This document shows, piece by piece, positions 12,173-22,401 of a DNA stretch of 64,000 nucleotides. A program made the translations under genes and the position numbers. Numbering within the stretch: the stretch's first letter is position 1; each line of letters begins with the position of its first letter. The notes under the pieces were generated by a model. That model saw only the letters and a list, made by a program, of their open reading frames with translations, was not told the DNA's origin and searched no databases. Source of the stretch: Amaranthus tricolor (Eukaryota > Streptophyta > Magnoliopsida > Caryophyllales > Amaranthaceae); contig NC_080049.1 of NCBI RefSeq assembly GCF_026212465.1, forward strand, positions 6,228,964-6,292,963, given 5' to 3'.

Positions 12173-12770
12173 TGTTATGATTAAGGGTGACTGAGGTCGT
12201 TATCCATGGTTAAAATGTCTAAGTAAAAAAGAGGTTAAAAGAGGGTACATTGGACAGAAGAAATGTTGGTTTTAAAAGGCACCTTTGGTTTTAAAAACAA
12301 AAGTAAAAACCTAGTCGGCTTTAGGTACTGGAATGTTATATCAATTTCTTGCACTCGGTTAATCTGTTCCTAGGACTATTATTTTAAGAGGTTAGACCCT
12401 ATGTTTTATAAATAGGCTTAAACACATAGATTAGGATATCTTAGTATCTAACCCTCTTTCTCTCTAGATTACATAGATTTTCTCTCTTTCTCTCTAAAAC
12501 TCTCTCTTTTCCCAATTGTGATCATACACCCATTGTAACTTCATTGGAGTGTTCTTGAAAGAAATGAAGACATTTAGGCTAGACCGTAGACATAGCCCAA
12601 TTATGGGTGAACCACGTACATCATTGTGTTGTGTTTGATTGCTTCTTTATTGCTTTAGTTTTGTTGTTCTTGATAGTTGTTTCATTGGTTCTGTTTCTAG
12701 GTCTCATCGTTCGGCCCAATTCTTCGAGGCTTAAACCTTTGATCTTAAGTAGTGGGGGCTTAATTCTTCA
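12173..12770 (+). mobile_element. 5' LTR of a copia element (copia-1)
   Basis: The ending TTCTTCA is followed at 12773 by TGGTATCAGAGC, the initiator-Met tRNA primer site, so this is the 3' edge of a 5' LTR. The likely start is TGTTATGATTAAGG at 12173 (TGTG at 12171 is an alternative). A TATA box TATAAATAG lies at 12407-12415, followed by the CT-rich leader typical of copia LTRs. No second copy of this LTR exists in the window. Confidence 0.7.
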
Positions 12771-12772
12771 AT

Positions 12773-12784
12773 TGGTATCAGAGC
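12773..12784 (+). other. Primer binding site, initiator-Met tRNA (copia-1)
   Basis: TGGTATCAGAGC, two bases after the LTR, is the standard plant copia primer site complementary to the 3' end of tRNA-iMet. Confidence 0.9.
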
Positions 12785-12837
12785 TTAAGGTTCTTGGAGG
12801 CTATTTGATAGTTTCTTGACTGGTTTTGGGGAAAAAC

Positions 12838-12866
12838 ATGGCTTCAATAAAGTTGGACATAAGAAG
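12838..12866 (+). pseudogene. First codons of copia-1 gag, cut off
   Basis: An ATG 54 bp after the primer site opens a reading frame MASIKLDIR, a typical beginning for a copia gag. It is broken after about ten codons by an inverted LTR. No clear continuation of this gag is seen on the other side. Confidence 0.6.
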
Positions 12867-13148
12867 TGTTAGATTACAAATAATAGTAGCGGAAATAGGT
12901 AACGTTTTCCTTTTACGTGTAAAACAAAATAGGCTAACAAATATCTTCTCTAAAACTTGAGGATAAACTCTTTAACAATAATTGCTTTGATAATAATTTC
13001 ATTGCACTACATTTCAACAAGTATTTACAATAAACGTAATACTAAACAAACAATGGCCTATATTCAAGACAATTATTAATCTCCAAAAATACGCATTTGC
13101 TATTTGTTTCCTAATATTGATTTACCTTATTTTTTGTGTTTTACCACA
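12867..13148 (-). repeat. LTR in inverted orientation (left arm of a 0.62-kb hairpin)
   Basis: Read on the minus strand it begins TGTGGTAAAACACA and ends GTAATCTAACA. It matches the LTR at 13203-13490 in reverse orientation over its whole length, with scattered substitutions and a short deletion near the end. The two arms are separated by 54 bp, so the pair would fold into a hairpin of about 280 bp. The flanks (AGAAG and TTTAT) show no target duplication, so it may not be a simple solo-LTR insertion. Confidence 0.85.
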
Positions 13149-13202
13149 TTTATTTCCTTAGATTAATTCCTCTAAATGTGAAAAAGAGATTGACAGAAAA
13201 TA

Positions 13203-13490
13203 TGTGGTAAAACACAGAAAATATGGTAAAGCAATATTAGGAAACAAATAGCAAATGCGTAATTTTAGAGATTAATAATTGTCTTGAATATAGGCCATTG
13301 TTTGTTTAGTATTACGTTTATTATAAATACTTGTTGAAATGTAGTGCAACGGAATTATTATCAAAGCATTTATTGTTAAAGAATTTATCCTCTAGTTTTA
13401 GAGAAGATATTTGTTAGTCTATTTTGTTTTACACGTAAAGGGAAAAAGTTAACTATTTCCGCTACTATTATTTTGTAATCTTTCCCAACA
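13203..13490 (+). mobile_element. 5' LTR of copia-2 (right arm of the inverted pair)
   Basis: A 288-bp LTR, TGTGGTAA to CCCAACA, is directly followed by a primer site at 13493 and a gag gene at 13533. It is short for a copia LTR. No 3' LTR copy in direct orientation was found in the window. Confidence 0.85.
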
Positions 13491-13492
13491 AT

Positions 13493-13504
13493 TGGTATCA
13501 AAAG
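13493..13504 (+). other. Primer binding site of copia-2
   Basis: TGGTATCAAAAG lies two bases after the LTR and matches the initiator-Met tRNA site with slight variation near its end. Confidence 0.8.
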
Positions 13505-13532
13505 CTAGGTTCGAATATTTGTGTAAATCAAA

Positions 13533-14291
13533 ATGGAAGATTCCGTAGTCACCTTCTCAGAAATGATAAAACTTACATCCTCCAATTATTCAATGCGGAA
13601 GCCTCGTATGGAACATATCCATTACTGTAAGGATTTGTCTAAGCCCATTGAGGAAGAAAACAAGCCAGAAGCAAAAACAGAAGATGTTTGGAAGCTGGAG
13701 AATCGTAAGGCAGTCGGGTTAATCCGACAACACATTGATCAAAGCATTTTTCAACACGTAGCTAACGACACTAATGCCTACGTGTTATGGAAGAAACAAC
13801 AATCAATGTATGAGAGGAAGACAGCTTTAAATAAAGCTACACTGGTTCGTCTACAATATAGAGAAGGAAAGAGCATGGTTGAACATATGAATGAATTTCA
13901 AGGCATTGTTAATCAACTAACAGATGTTAGCATGAAAATAAAAGATGAAGTTCAAGCCTTATTACTCCTTAGCTCATTGCCTGATAGCTGGGAAACACTT
14001 GTTAATTCGTTGAGCAACTCGGCTCTGAATGGTCAACTCACTATTGTTATGGTGAAAGATAGCTTGTTCAATGAAGAGGCTAGAAGAAAAGAATTTTCTT
14101 CTGCAAGTTCAAGTAAAGAGCATGTTGCTGAAACTAGAGGGAGACCATTATTCAGAGGCTCCCAAAGTCATGATAAATCATGGGGAAGATCAAAATCAAA
14201 AAAGAAGTTGACTTGCTTTTATTGTCACAAGTCAGGACATAAGCAAAGTGAATGTTTGATTTTGGAAGCGAGACATGAAATCAAAGACTGA
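13533..14291 (+). CDS. gag: Gag protein of Ty1/copia retrotransposon (copia-2)
   Basis: This 252-residue ORF would form the capsid of virus-like particles and package the element RNA. The first 60 residues contain the region opening copia gags (LTSSNYSMRKPRMEH), and residues about 75-200 form the UBN2-type helical domain. A basic Ser/Arg/Lys linker leads to an intact CCHC zinc knuckle CFYCHKSGHKQSEC at residues 228-241 (14214-14255). The start ATG is 43 bp after the LTR, behind the primer site. The reading frame is undamaged, but the element stops in the pre-integrase region, so on its own it could only supply Gag. The protease reading frame overlaps its end by 17 bp. Confidence 0.9.
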   Translation: MEDSVVTFSEMIKLTSSNYSMRKPRMEHIHYCKDLSKPIEEENKPEAKTEDVWKLENRKAVGLIRQHIDQSIFQHVANDTNAYVLWKKQQSMYERKTALNKATLVRLQYREGKSMVEHMNEFQGIVNQLTDVSMKIKDEVQALLLLSSLPDSWETLVNSLSNSALNGQLTIVMVKDSLFNEEARRKEFSSASSSKEHVAETRGRPLFRGSQSHDKSWGRSKSKKKLTCFYCHKSGHKQSECLILEARHEIKD

Positions 14292-14965
14292 AAAGAGTGT
14301 TGATAATAAAGACAAAAATAATGTTACAACGACAGCAGTCAGTGATGACATTCATTTTGTTAGTGATGATGCATGCTATAATCTTACAAGCGAAGATTGT
14401 AGTTGGATGATTGACACAGGTGCTTCATATCATCTAACTACAAAGAAAGAGTACTTCTCAACTTACACTAGTGGAAATTTTGGTTGTGTACGAATGGGAA
14501 ATGATGGAGCTTCAAAGATCATCGGTATTAGGGATATTTGTTAGGAAACCAATACATGGTGCATGCTTACCCTCCATAATGTCAGACATGTTCAGATATA
14601 CGCTTGAATTTGATTTCATAGCACACTTGATGAAGGAGGGTACTCTAGTCATTTAGTAAATGGAAAGTGGAAACTCAGCAAAGGCTTATTAATTGTTGCT
14701 CATGGGAAGAAGCAACATGCTCTTTATGTTACAAATGCTAAGCTCAGCTCACGGTTGAATGTAGCTGAAGGATGTTCGACTGAGCTATGGCATAAGTGGC
14801 TTGGTCATATGAGTAAGAAGGGATTACAAATCCTCACTTGAAAGCAACTCCTTCCTTTGAAAGAGGTTCATTAGAAATTTTGTGTTGATTGTTCAGCAGG
14901 TAAGCAACACAAAATATTGTTTAAACGAAATCCTTCATATAGAAGAAATCAAGTTCTAGATTCGG
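14275..14965 (+). pseudogene. pol: Copia-2 protease and pre-integrase remnant, 3' truncated
   Basis: The frame at 14275-14544 contains the aspartic protease motif WMIDTGASYHL (active-site Asp-Thr-Gly present) and then stops. Broken frames continue to about 14965 with a recognisable GAG-pre-integrase region: LWHKWLGHMSKKGLQIL near 14788, and CVDCSAGKQHK near 14884, with stops between and within. At about 14965 similarity to copia pol ends, and unrelated sequence and then a gypsy relic follow. Integrase core, reverse transcriptase and RNase H are absent. Confidence 0.8.
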
Positions 14966-15189
14966 TTCAATACTTACAAAACCCTAACCGGACATACACC
15001 TACCAAAAAGGAGCCCAAACACAAAATCCTACCAAAAAAACACATAAAAACGCTCTCTTCAATAACCAAAAAGTTGCCAACCATAACCCTAACACTCCTC
15101 TTCAAATTGATAAACAATACCCGTAGATTGGCCCACAAAGTTCTAAAACAGAAAAACAAAGGGCTTGTGCTTTCGTTGTGTCGAAAGAT

Positions 15190-15660
15190 AGAGCATAGGG
15201 CATATATGCAAGAAAAAGGAGTTGAGTATTCTAATATTGGGCGAAATAGAGGTAGAAGAGGAAGAAGTCGAGGCCAAAAATGGAGATATAGAGAGTATAT
15301 CAATTGCTCCAATGAGTATATGACTTAACTCAGTTGTTGGGATCCATAACCCTAAAATCATAAAAGTAAAGAAAAAATTAGGGGCACTAGAGTAGTGGTA
15401 ATGATAGACCCATGAGCAACACATAATTTCATTTCTCCATATCTAGTCGGTGAACTTAAATTACCGGTCACTACTAAGAGAGTTGTAAGGAGATTGAATT
15501 GGATTTAGTGGCTTTCAGTATCATTGAAAATTTTTTACCCCTAGATTAAATTCATTCGGACATAATATTGGGCATTGAGTGGTTAGCTAAACTGGGTACC
15601 AAAGCCACCAAATTTAATTGGCAAGGGAGCAAGGTTATTTTGTTGGAAGATCCTTGAAGG
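15190..15660 (+). pseudogene. pol: Ty3/gypsy (Reina-like) gag end and protease relic
   Basis: Broken frames read as the linker upstream of a gypsy protease (LNSVVGIHNPKIIKVK near 15325). The protease active-site region follows at about 15395-15440, where the usual Asp-Ser-Gly reads Asp-Pro-stop (GAC CCA TGA at 15407-15415) before ATHNFIS. A second protease signature, DIILGIEWLAKLG, is near 15558. Many stops and frameshifts show long decay. The junction to copia-2 lies somewhere between 14965 and 15190. Confidence 0.75.
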
Positions 15661-15789
15661 ATCACTAGTCACATTGTAATCTGTGATGAAAAAGATGTGC
15701 AAGGATGCTGTTGATAGAATTGACTAGCCTTGAAGACAGAGATACAACACCAAAAGAGAGTGTTCCCTCGGGAGTTCCGGCAGAGTTAG

Positions 15790-17215
15790 GGACAGTAATT
15801 GATCAATTTGTTGAAGTTTTTTAAACTACCTCCTAGTCTTCCCCCTGAGCGTACTAAACAACACCAAAGATGGGACAGATTCCATTAGTGTTCGCCCATA
15901 TCAATACCCTCAAATTCAGGAGGAGGAAATTGAAAGGCTAGTGATGAATACGTAGCAAGCAGGAATCATAAAACCATCACAAAGCCCATTTTCCAGCCAG
16001 TGTTACTAGTGAAGTAATATAGGTCATGGAGGTTTTGTGTGGAATATAGAACGTTGAACAAAGAAACCGTCGCAGACAAATACCCTATACCGGTCATTAA
16101 GGAGCTGTTAGACGAGCTACATAGTGCTAGGGTGTTCTCTAAGTTGGATTTGAAATTAGGATATCATTAAATACGTATGAAGGAGGAAATTCATAAAACA
16201 ACATTTTGCACACATGAAGGCCATTAAGAATTTCTGGTTATACCATTCGATTTAACCGCCCCCCCTCTCCAATCCTGACTTTTCAATCACTAATGAATGA
16301 GGTGTTTAAACCTTTCTTTTGCCAATTTGTTCGTTTTTTTATGATATATTGATATTCACATGTAGTGCATCTATGAGTGAGCATGCTTAACATTTATCGG
16401 TGGTTTTGGTGTTACTAGGGCAACATAGATTATATGCTAATGCTAAAAAATGCGATATTGCTCGGTACAAAGTAGCTTAGTTAGATCACATTGTATCCAA
16501 GAATGGGTTGCATTTGATGCTGATAAGATGCGAGCTATGCAAGAAATGGCCAAAACCCCAAAATTTGAAGGATTTGCAAGGTTTGGTGGACCTCACAGTT
16601 TATCCACAAACTCGCTCATTTGGTCGCTCCCCTAACTCAATAGTTTTGCATGGAATCCAGAAGCAAATTAAGCTTTTGATGCATTGGAGAACGCTATGCT
16701 AGCAACTCAAATTTCACCATCCATTTTGTCGTAGAGGCAGATGCTTCTGGACAGTGTTGTACTTTCACATAACAAACACCCCATAGCTTGTTTCTGCAAA
16801 GCCTTGTGCGTACATGGGCAGGCTAAGTGCATTTATGAGAAGGAACGGATGGAAATAGTGTTGGCGGTGCAAAATAGCATCATTAATCAATCAAAAGACA
16901 CTATGTGGTCTAGACCGATCAAAAGAGTCTAAAAATATATTTTGGAGTAAAGAAAGATTGGGGTTGAATGTCAAAAGTGAGCAAGCAAGATGCTAGTATA
17001 CGACTTCAAAATTAGGTTTCGGCCCAAATTACTAGCAAAGCAACGCATACTTTTTTCTGGCATCCCACCATTGATAAGGTACATCTCAAAGCAAGATTCA
17101 AACTCAGTACGAGGAGAGATCTTACGATATGTAGCATTAAGTAAGCTCAGGGCGGATTTAGCAGTTCACGAGGGGGGAGGTTGCAAGTTTTACACTTACA
17201 CATGATTGTTTACAG
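15790..17215 (+). pseudogene. pol: Ty3/gypsy (Reina-like) reverse transcriptase and RNase H relic
   Basis: Recognisable pieces in broken frames include [20 protein letters not shown] (about 16033), [20 protein letters not shown] (about 16102) and KTTFCTHEGH (about 16197). A degraded catalytic box near 16340-16356 shows only one of the expected Asp pair. The RNase H start, FVVEADASGQCC, is near 16727. At least a dozen stops and shifts make it a dead copy. Short ORFs in this stretch are fragments of it. Strand and domain order match the protease upstream. Confidence 0.8.
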
Positions 17216-17880
17216 ATGGTGATGCCTAGTTCATCCTTGATGATTGACAAACTCTTGCATAAGTAGTATAAGACTGCAATTGGGGGACACAATGATGAGT
17301 ACAAAACATATTTTCGTTCAGCAGAAGACTAGTATTAGGAAGGGATAAGGAAAACGGTCACACAATTTGTTCGCAAATGTCTAGTAAGTCAACAATAAAA
17401 GGCTTCTCACTACAGCCTATTCAAGCTCAGATTTCGGAAGATATCACCATGGTATTTTTAAAGCTCCAACTGTATAGACAACAATCGCTCGCCCACAGAC
17501 CTTGTGATAAATTGGCAACACGTTTTTACGGCCGTTCGAGATAATTTAGAAGATTGAAGCTAAGGCTTACAAATTACACCAGCCTTCAGAAAGAAAAATA
17601 CACCCGGTATTTCATGTGTCCCAACTTAAAATTGCTAAAGGAGCTACTTTAATCCAACTTCTATACCACCACAATTGGCAGAAGCGGAGGAAGTGTTGGA
17701 CATTCACAAAGATCCTGATCTATTGCATGTGTCTGAAGTGCTCATCAAGTGGCAACAATATCATTTATCATAACATAGCTTTATCTTTCCTAATCTCCAC
17801 CTTGAGGACAAAGTGTCTTTCATCGGGTAGGTATTATCATGGATGGAGGAAGGCATAAGTCCACAAATAAACACATATAC
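17216..17880 (+). pseudogene. pol: Gypsy integrase C-terminus and chromodomain-like relic
   Basis: The integrase core is mostly unreadable. The C-terminal junction is visible: HPVFHVSQLK-like residues near 17600, then EEVLDIHKDPDLLHVSEVLI near 17690 and FPNLHLEDKVSF near 17787. These correspond to the end of Reina-type chromoviral polyproteins, where a short chromodomain-like segment closes the ORF. Confidence 0.7.
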
Positions 17881-18036
17881 TCCAAAAAAGGTAAGAAAAC
17901 AAATTAACATACTTTTTTGTTATTCATTGAATATGATTTTGTTTTGCAGTGAATCTTCTACTTACAAATTGATGAGCTGTAATTGGGGAAAGTATTTTAG
18001 AAAGTTGTACTAGCTATATAATCAAAGGGAGGGATA

Positions 18037-18290
18037 GAGTTTACGGCATGCTTGTAGTATCATTGGGTTTGTGTACACTTTGGGAGTTACTCAGCCAATT
18101 TAAGAGATCGGGAGAGTATATTACTTTATTACATAATACAAGCATTCTACATTCTCAACTTTCTTCTTTCTTTCGTATCCATTCACTATTTAAATATTGT
18201 ATATCCTATTGCTGCCATTGATATCTCTCTTGCAGCCTCTAATTCACTGTCACAATTGTTGTACTCTGCAGTCAAACCATAACACCCACA
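18037..18290 (+). mobile_element. Probable 3' LTR of the Reina-like gypsy
   Basis: A purine-rich tract AAAGGGAGGGA (about 18025-18035) lies after the chromodomain relic, in polypurine-tract position. The following 250 bp resemble short Reina LTRs: GGGAGAGTAT, then a CT-rich stretch, ending CCATAACA. No 5' LTR was found to compare, so the limits are approximate. Confidence 0.4.
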
Positions 18291-19154
18291 CATGTGAGGG
18301 CACTGCCCATAAAATAAATTGATCTTAGATAAGAAGGATAGTGCCTAGCACGAAAACTTCATTACGCAAGTACTACGTGTTATCGCTCTAATAGGACGCA
18401 TTATGTGTTATTGCCATGGTTTTAATATTAAATTCTAGTCCATTCCAGTCCGATTATGATTGATTTAGTTTTTCAATTCATTATTTATTTAATAAACTTA
18501 GTTTACTTTGTTTATAAATTATTTTATCTACAAAATTTTTTTATGTTTTCTTAATTAAGTGTTTACTAATTAACTATAATTTTGGGTTAAAGTCTGTAAG
18601 ACTTAATTTCTTTTAGTTATTGAATTTTTCAAGGGAAAATTTTGTCTTTTAAGTGTGGAAATTTTCATGTGTTATTGCTTTAGTCAGAGTTGTTATAATT
18701 TTTCAATATTGTGGAATTATTAGGTGTTATAGTAATTTGTATGCCTAGGCTACATTGGAAATTGGAATATTTAAGTACATTGTTCACAACTAGATGATCA
18801 ATCTTGTGATTCTGCCTTTAGTAATCTGAAGAGCTATGTTGATTCATGCCAAACTTATGAAACAACCAACTCGAATTAAAATACTTATTAGCAAAAGGTT
18901 CTCTTAATGGTGAAACAATATTTGCAATTTTACATATTACAATGCAAAATTAGAGGACCCAAATCAATGAAAGAAGTAATCTAAGTCGCGCATGCTGGTG
19001 CAAAGTACCTTGAAATAGGAAGTTGTCAAGCTTTCTTGGTTCACTACACAAAAGAAAGTTTTTGGGTTTCTAGTAGAGAGCTAAGCTTTACCAACAACAT
19101 AGCCTTAATACCAACAGTTGGGGTCGGCTTAATGAACCAAATCAAAATAACATA
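18291..19154. other. Spacer, nothing firm
   Basis: No ORF. CAGTTGGGGTCGGCTTAATG near 19120 resembles a phrase I associate with repeated plant sequences, but I cannot assign it to a family. Confidence 0.3.
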
Positions 19155-19366
19155 GGAAAAATTGACATTAATAATCCAACCTTTCACCAATCCGCTGTGA
19201 ATAATACCAACTTTGAATTATTTTTTAATAAGCCAACCTCTGCCCTTAGTTTCCTGTCAACATACTAATAGAATATGCTAATAGCAAACTAAGGATAAAG
19301 GTTGAATTATTAAAAAATAAAAGGTTATGCCTATAGCAAACTACGGACAAAGGTTGGATTATTAAA

Positions 19367-20084
19367 TGCTAAAGCAATTGGTGACTTGAGTGCACCATTC
19401 ATGACTATGCAATAGTGTGAGCATAGAGATGGAATCCTATGAAGGACTTATAATGGGTAAGTGTAACTTAATGAGTGAGATAAATGTGGAGTTTAAGTGG
19501 GTATTGAATGCATGAAGTTATGAGGCATATAACAAGTGTCTTAAACATGGATATTAAGTTGGTATGATGAATGATAGTTAATGAGAAGAATAAAGGGTGA
19601 AGATTCTTGTACGAGGCATCCAAGTAATGAAACATTACCTTGACCGAGCATTGGATTCGGTATTTCTGATTGTTGATGCTCCTTAAAATTGTTTATTGTG
19701 CATTAATCCTTAGCCTTAATTATGTAATACTCATTAATGTACAAACCTCTATAAATAGAGGTCTCATGCCATTGTAACACATCCACAAAAATACCCCAAG
19801 CCCAAACACATAGCATATATCTCTTCTCTATTGTAATTCTCCAATTTGAGAGTTCTTTGAACTCCTTTGAGATATTATAAGTGAAATACTACACACCGGA
19901 GGACGTAGCCTTAATTGGATGAACCTCGTTAAATCTTTGTGTCATTTTTATTGCATTATTTTCTCTTACAAACATCGTTTTCATTGAAAGTGTAATTTGT
20001 TCACCACAAAACCTTATACCCTCGATCATGGTGATATTGGAGTTTGAAACACGTTATTTGAACTCTAATATAGCATCGTTTTCA
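19367..20084 (+). repeat. 5' LTR of copia-3
   Basis: The 718-bp LTR runs from TGCTAAAGCAATTGG to CATCGTTTTCA. A TATA box (CTATAAATAGAGG near 19751) sits in the U3/R region. It aligns along its whole length with 21603-22326. Confidence 0.92.
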
Positions 20085-20086
20085 AT

Positions 20087-20098
20087 TGGTATTAGAGC
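20087..20098 (+). other. Primer binding site of copia-3
   Basis: TGGTATTAGAGC differs from the standard TGGTATCAGAGC by one C-to-T change and lies two bases after the LTR. Confidence 0.85.
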
Positions 20099-20140
20099 CA
20101 AGTCGTTATTATCGTGATTTAGAGGTTATATCATGGCTAA

Positions 20141-20681
20141 ATGAAACTCGATATTAAGAAGTTTGATAGGAGCGTAAATTTTGTCTTATGGCAAGTCAAA
20201 ATGAAAGAATGTTTAGATACAAAATGGAGTGCATAAAGCACTTGATGGTGAGGAGAAACCTGAAGGCACGAGTGAGGCAAAATGGGAAGAAATGGATGCG
20301 AATGCTCTTTCCGACATACAACTTTGTCTCTCTAATGAAGTTTTGAGAGAATTTGTAAAGGAGGAAACTTCAAAAGGCATTTGGGAAACGTTGGAATCAC
20401 TCTATATGGAAAAGAGTGTTAGCAATCGACTTTTGTTAAAGAGTCGTTTGTATGATTTCAAATTGCAAGAAGGGAACGCCATGAAAACGCACCTTGATGA
20501 ATTTTACTCAATAATTATGGATTTGCAAAATATTGATGTAAAAGTGGATAATGAGGACTTGGCTATTCTATTGTTAGTTGCAGTAACGCTTTCATACAAG
20601 CATTTTAGGGAAACCTTGTTATATGGAAGAGACACGTTGAGTAGCGAGAAGAAAGGCCTTGACTCAAAAGGACCTTATTGA
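20141..20681 (+). pseudogene. gag: Copia-3 gag, N-terminal part, frameshifted
   Basis: The first ATG of the gag frame (20141) opens MKLDIKKFDRSVNFVLWQVK, a classic Tork-type copia gag start, and meets a TAA at 20234. A one-base shift near 20230 moves to the frame 20229-20681. That frame carries the UBN2-type domain, with KGIWETLESLYMEKSVSNRL and KTHLDEFYSIIMDLQNI. A second shift near 20660 joins it to the next ORF, which holds the zinc knuckle. The capsid part is otherwise well preserved. Confidence 0.85.
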
Positions 20682-21435
20682 TTCTCAGTTTGCTCAAAAG
20701 GAGTCCAAAGAATCCGATGATGCTTTGTTTGTTAAGGAGTCAAGTAGGAACAAAAGAGGCATGACTTGCAACTTTTGTAAGAAGAAAGGCCACCTCAAGA
20801 AAGATAGTTGGAAATTGAAGGCCAAACAATCCGAGGAAAGCAAGTCTGCGAAAGCTAGTTCCGCCAAAGCTAGCTATGTTGAAAGTGAGGATTACGATAT
20901 TGGTGCTCTTGTTACTAGTGAATACAAGGGTGGTGATTCTTGGATTTTAAATTCGGGATATTCGAGACACATGACTTTTGACTCTAATTTCTTCTCAAGT
21001 TATCATAAAGTTGATGGAAGGAAAGTTACTATGGGCACTGAGGCTAGTTGTCCGATATTTGGTATTGGAGATGTTAAATTTATCATGTTTGATGGTGTTG
21101 TGAGAACATTGACCGGAGTCCTTCATGTTTCAGGTATGAATAGACATTTAATTTCCCTTAGTATTTTGGATAAAGAAGGTTTTAGATGCATTAGTGAAGG
21201 TGGAGTTTTGAAGGTTGGCAAGGGTCCTAATTTGTTCTTGAAAGGAACCATTGATGATGGCTTATATAAGCTTTTGGGTTCAATCTTAATTAGTCCGGCT
21301 TGTGTGTCCACGATTTCAACCAAACATGGAAATGATGATGATGATGATGATACTTCTTTGAGTAATGAAACGTCGAGAATAATTCCAACATACCCCAATG
21401 AGTCCATGGGATGTATGGACTTGATTGGTAATTAA
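20659..21435 (+). pseudogene. pol: Copia-3 zinc knuckle, protease and pre-integrase part
   Basis: This is a 258-codon open frame. Residues 37-50 are a CCHC knuckle, CNFCKKKGHLKKDS, in which the last Cys is Ser. The protease motif at residues 95-100 is WILNSG where copia proteases have WILDSG. The catalytic Asp is therefore Asn (AAT at 20950-20952, a single G-to-A change from GAT). The pre-integrase segment (LTGVLHVSGMNRHLISLSIL) follows and stops at about residue 215. The tail includes a short Asp run from a GAT microsatellite (about 21333-21352). The long frame is open, but the enzyme would be inactive. Confidence 0.85.
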
Positions 21436-21591
21436 CTTTTCATACTCTTTTGTGAGTCCTTTGAGGGCATTTTAGTGCTTGTGTCTAGTTTGTGCACATG
21501 TGTTGTTTTTGTTTTTATTTTGAGTATGTTGTGTATGTTATATTATGATGGAGTGAATTAGAGAATATCTTTGACTTAGGTGAACTAAGTC

Positions 21592-21602
21592 AAGGTGGAG
21601 AT
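21592..21602 (+). other. Polypurine tract of copia-3
   Basis: AAGGTGGAGAT, immediately before the 3' LTR, is the typical primer for plus-strand DNA synthesis in copia elements. Confidence 0.85.
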
Positions 21603-22326
21603 TGTTGAAGTAATTGGTGACTTGAGTGCACCATTCATGACTATGCACTAGTACAAGCATAGAGATGGAATCCTATGAAGGATTTATGATGGGTAATTAA
21701 GTGTAACTTAATGAGTGAGATAAATGTGGACTTTAAGTGGGTGTTGAATGCATGAAATTATGAGCCATTTAACAAGAGTCTTAAACATGGATATTAAGTT
21801 GGCATGATGAATGATAATTAATGAGAAGAATAAAGGGTGAAGATTCTTATACGAGCCATCCAAGTAATGAAGCATTGCCTTGATCGAGCATTGGATTTAG
21901 TTTTTTTGACTCTTGATGTTCCTTGAAGTTGTGTATTGTGCATTAATCCTTATCCTTAATTATGTAATACTCATTAATGCACAAACCTCTATAAATAGAG
22001 GTCTCATATGCAATTGTAACACATCTACAAAAATACCCCAAGCCTAAACACATAGCCTATATCTCTTCTCTATTATAATTCTCCAATTTGAGAGTTCTTT
22101 AAACTCCTTTGTGATAATATAAGTGAGATACTACACACCGGAGGACGTAGCCTTAATTGGATGAACCTCGTTAAATCTTTATGTCATTTTTATTGCATTA
22201 TTTTCTCTTACAAACATCGTTTTTATTAAAAGTGTAATTTGTTCACCACAAAACCTCATACCCTCGATTTTAGTGATATTGGAGTTCGAAACACGTTGTT
22301 TGAACTCTAACATAGCATTGTTTTTA
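21603..22326 (+). repeat. 3' LTR of copia-3
   Basis: The 724-bp LTR runs from TGTTGAAGTAATTGG to GCATTGTTTTTA, colinear with the 5' LTR. Small differences include several transitions and short indels. Confidence 0.92.
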
Positions 22327-22401
22327 TTAAAAAATAATCCGAAGGTGGAATTATTCATAGCGGATGGGTAAAAGACTTGATTATTAATGTCAATTTTTCC
22401 A

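Larger units (their letters stand above)
19367..22326 (+). mobile_element. Copia-3: LTR retrotransposon lacking IN-RT-RH
   Basis: A 2.96-kb element with 718- and 724-bp LTRs and identical 5-bp flanks TTAAA (19362-19366 and 22327-22331). The internal part is only about 1.5 kb: primer site, gag, protease, part of the pre-integrase domain, then the polypurine tract. Integrase, reverse transcriptase and RNase H are missing. Mobility would have needed help from a related complete element. The LTRs differ by a modest number of substitutions, so insertion is not very recent. Confidence 0.9.
19155..22401. mobile_element. Foldback MITE split by a copia insertion
   Basis: The left arm begins GGAAAAATTGACATTAATAA at 19155. 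The minus-strand reading from 22401 begins with the same 20 bases and stays alignable for about 75 bp, through ATCCGCT.TGAATAAT to TTATTTTTTAA. The original element is about 290 bp (19155-19366 plus 22327-22401) with internal near-repeats containing AAACTA(A/C)GGA(T/C)AAAGGTTG. The copia insertion lies between two TTAAA copies. The outer flanks AATAACATA and AATAAATAA could be a decayed 9-bp duplication (Mutator type), but this is uncertain. Confidence 0.8.
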
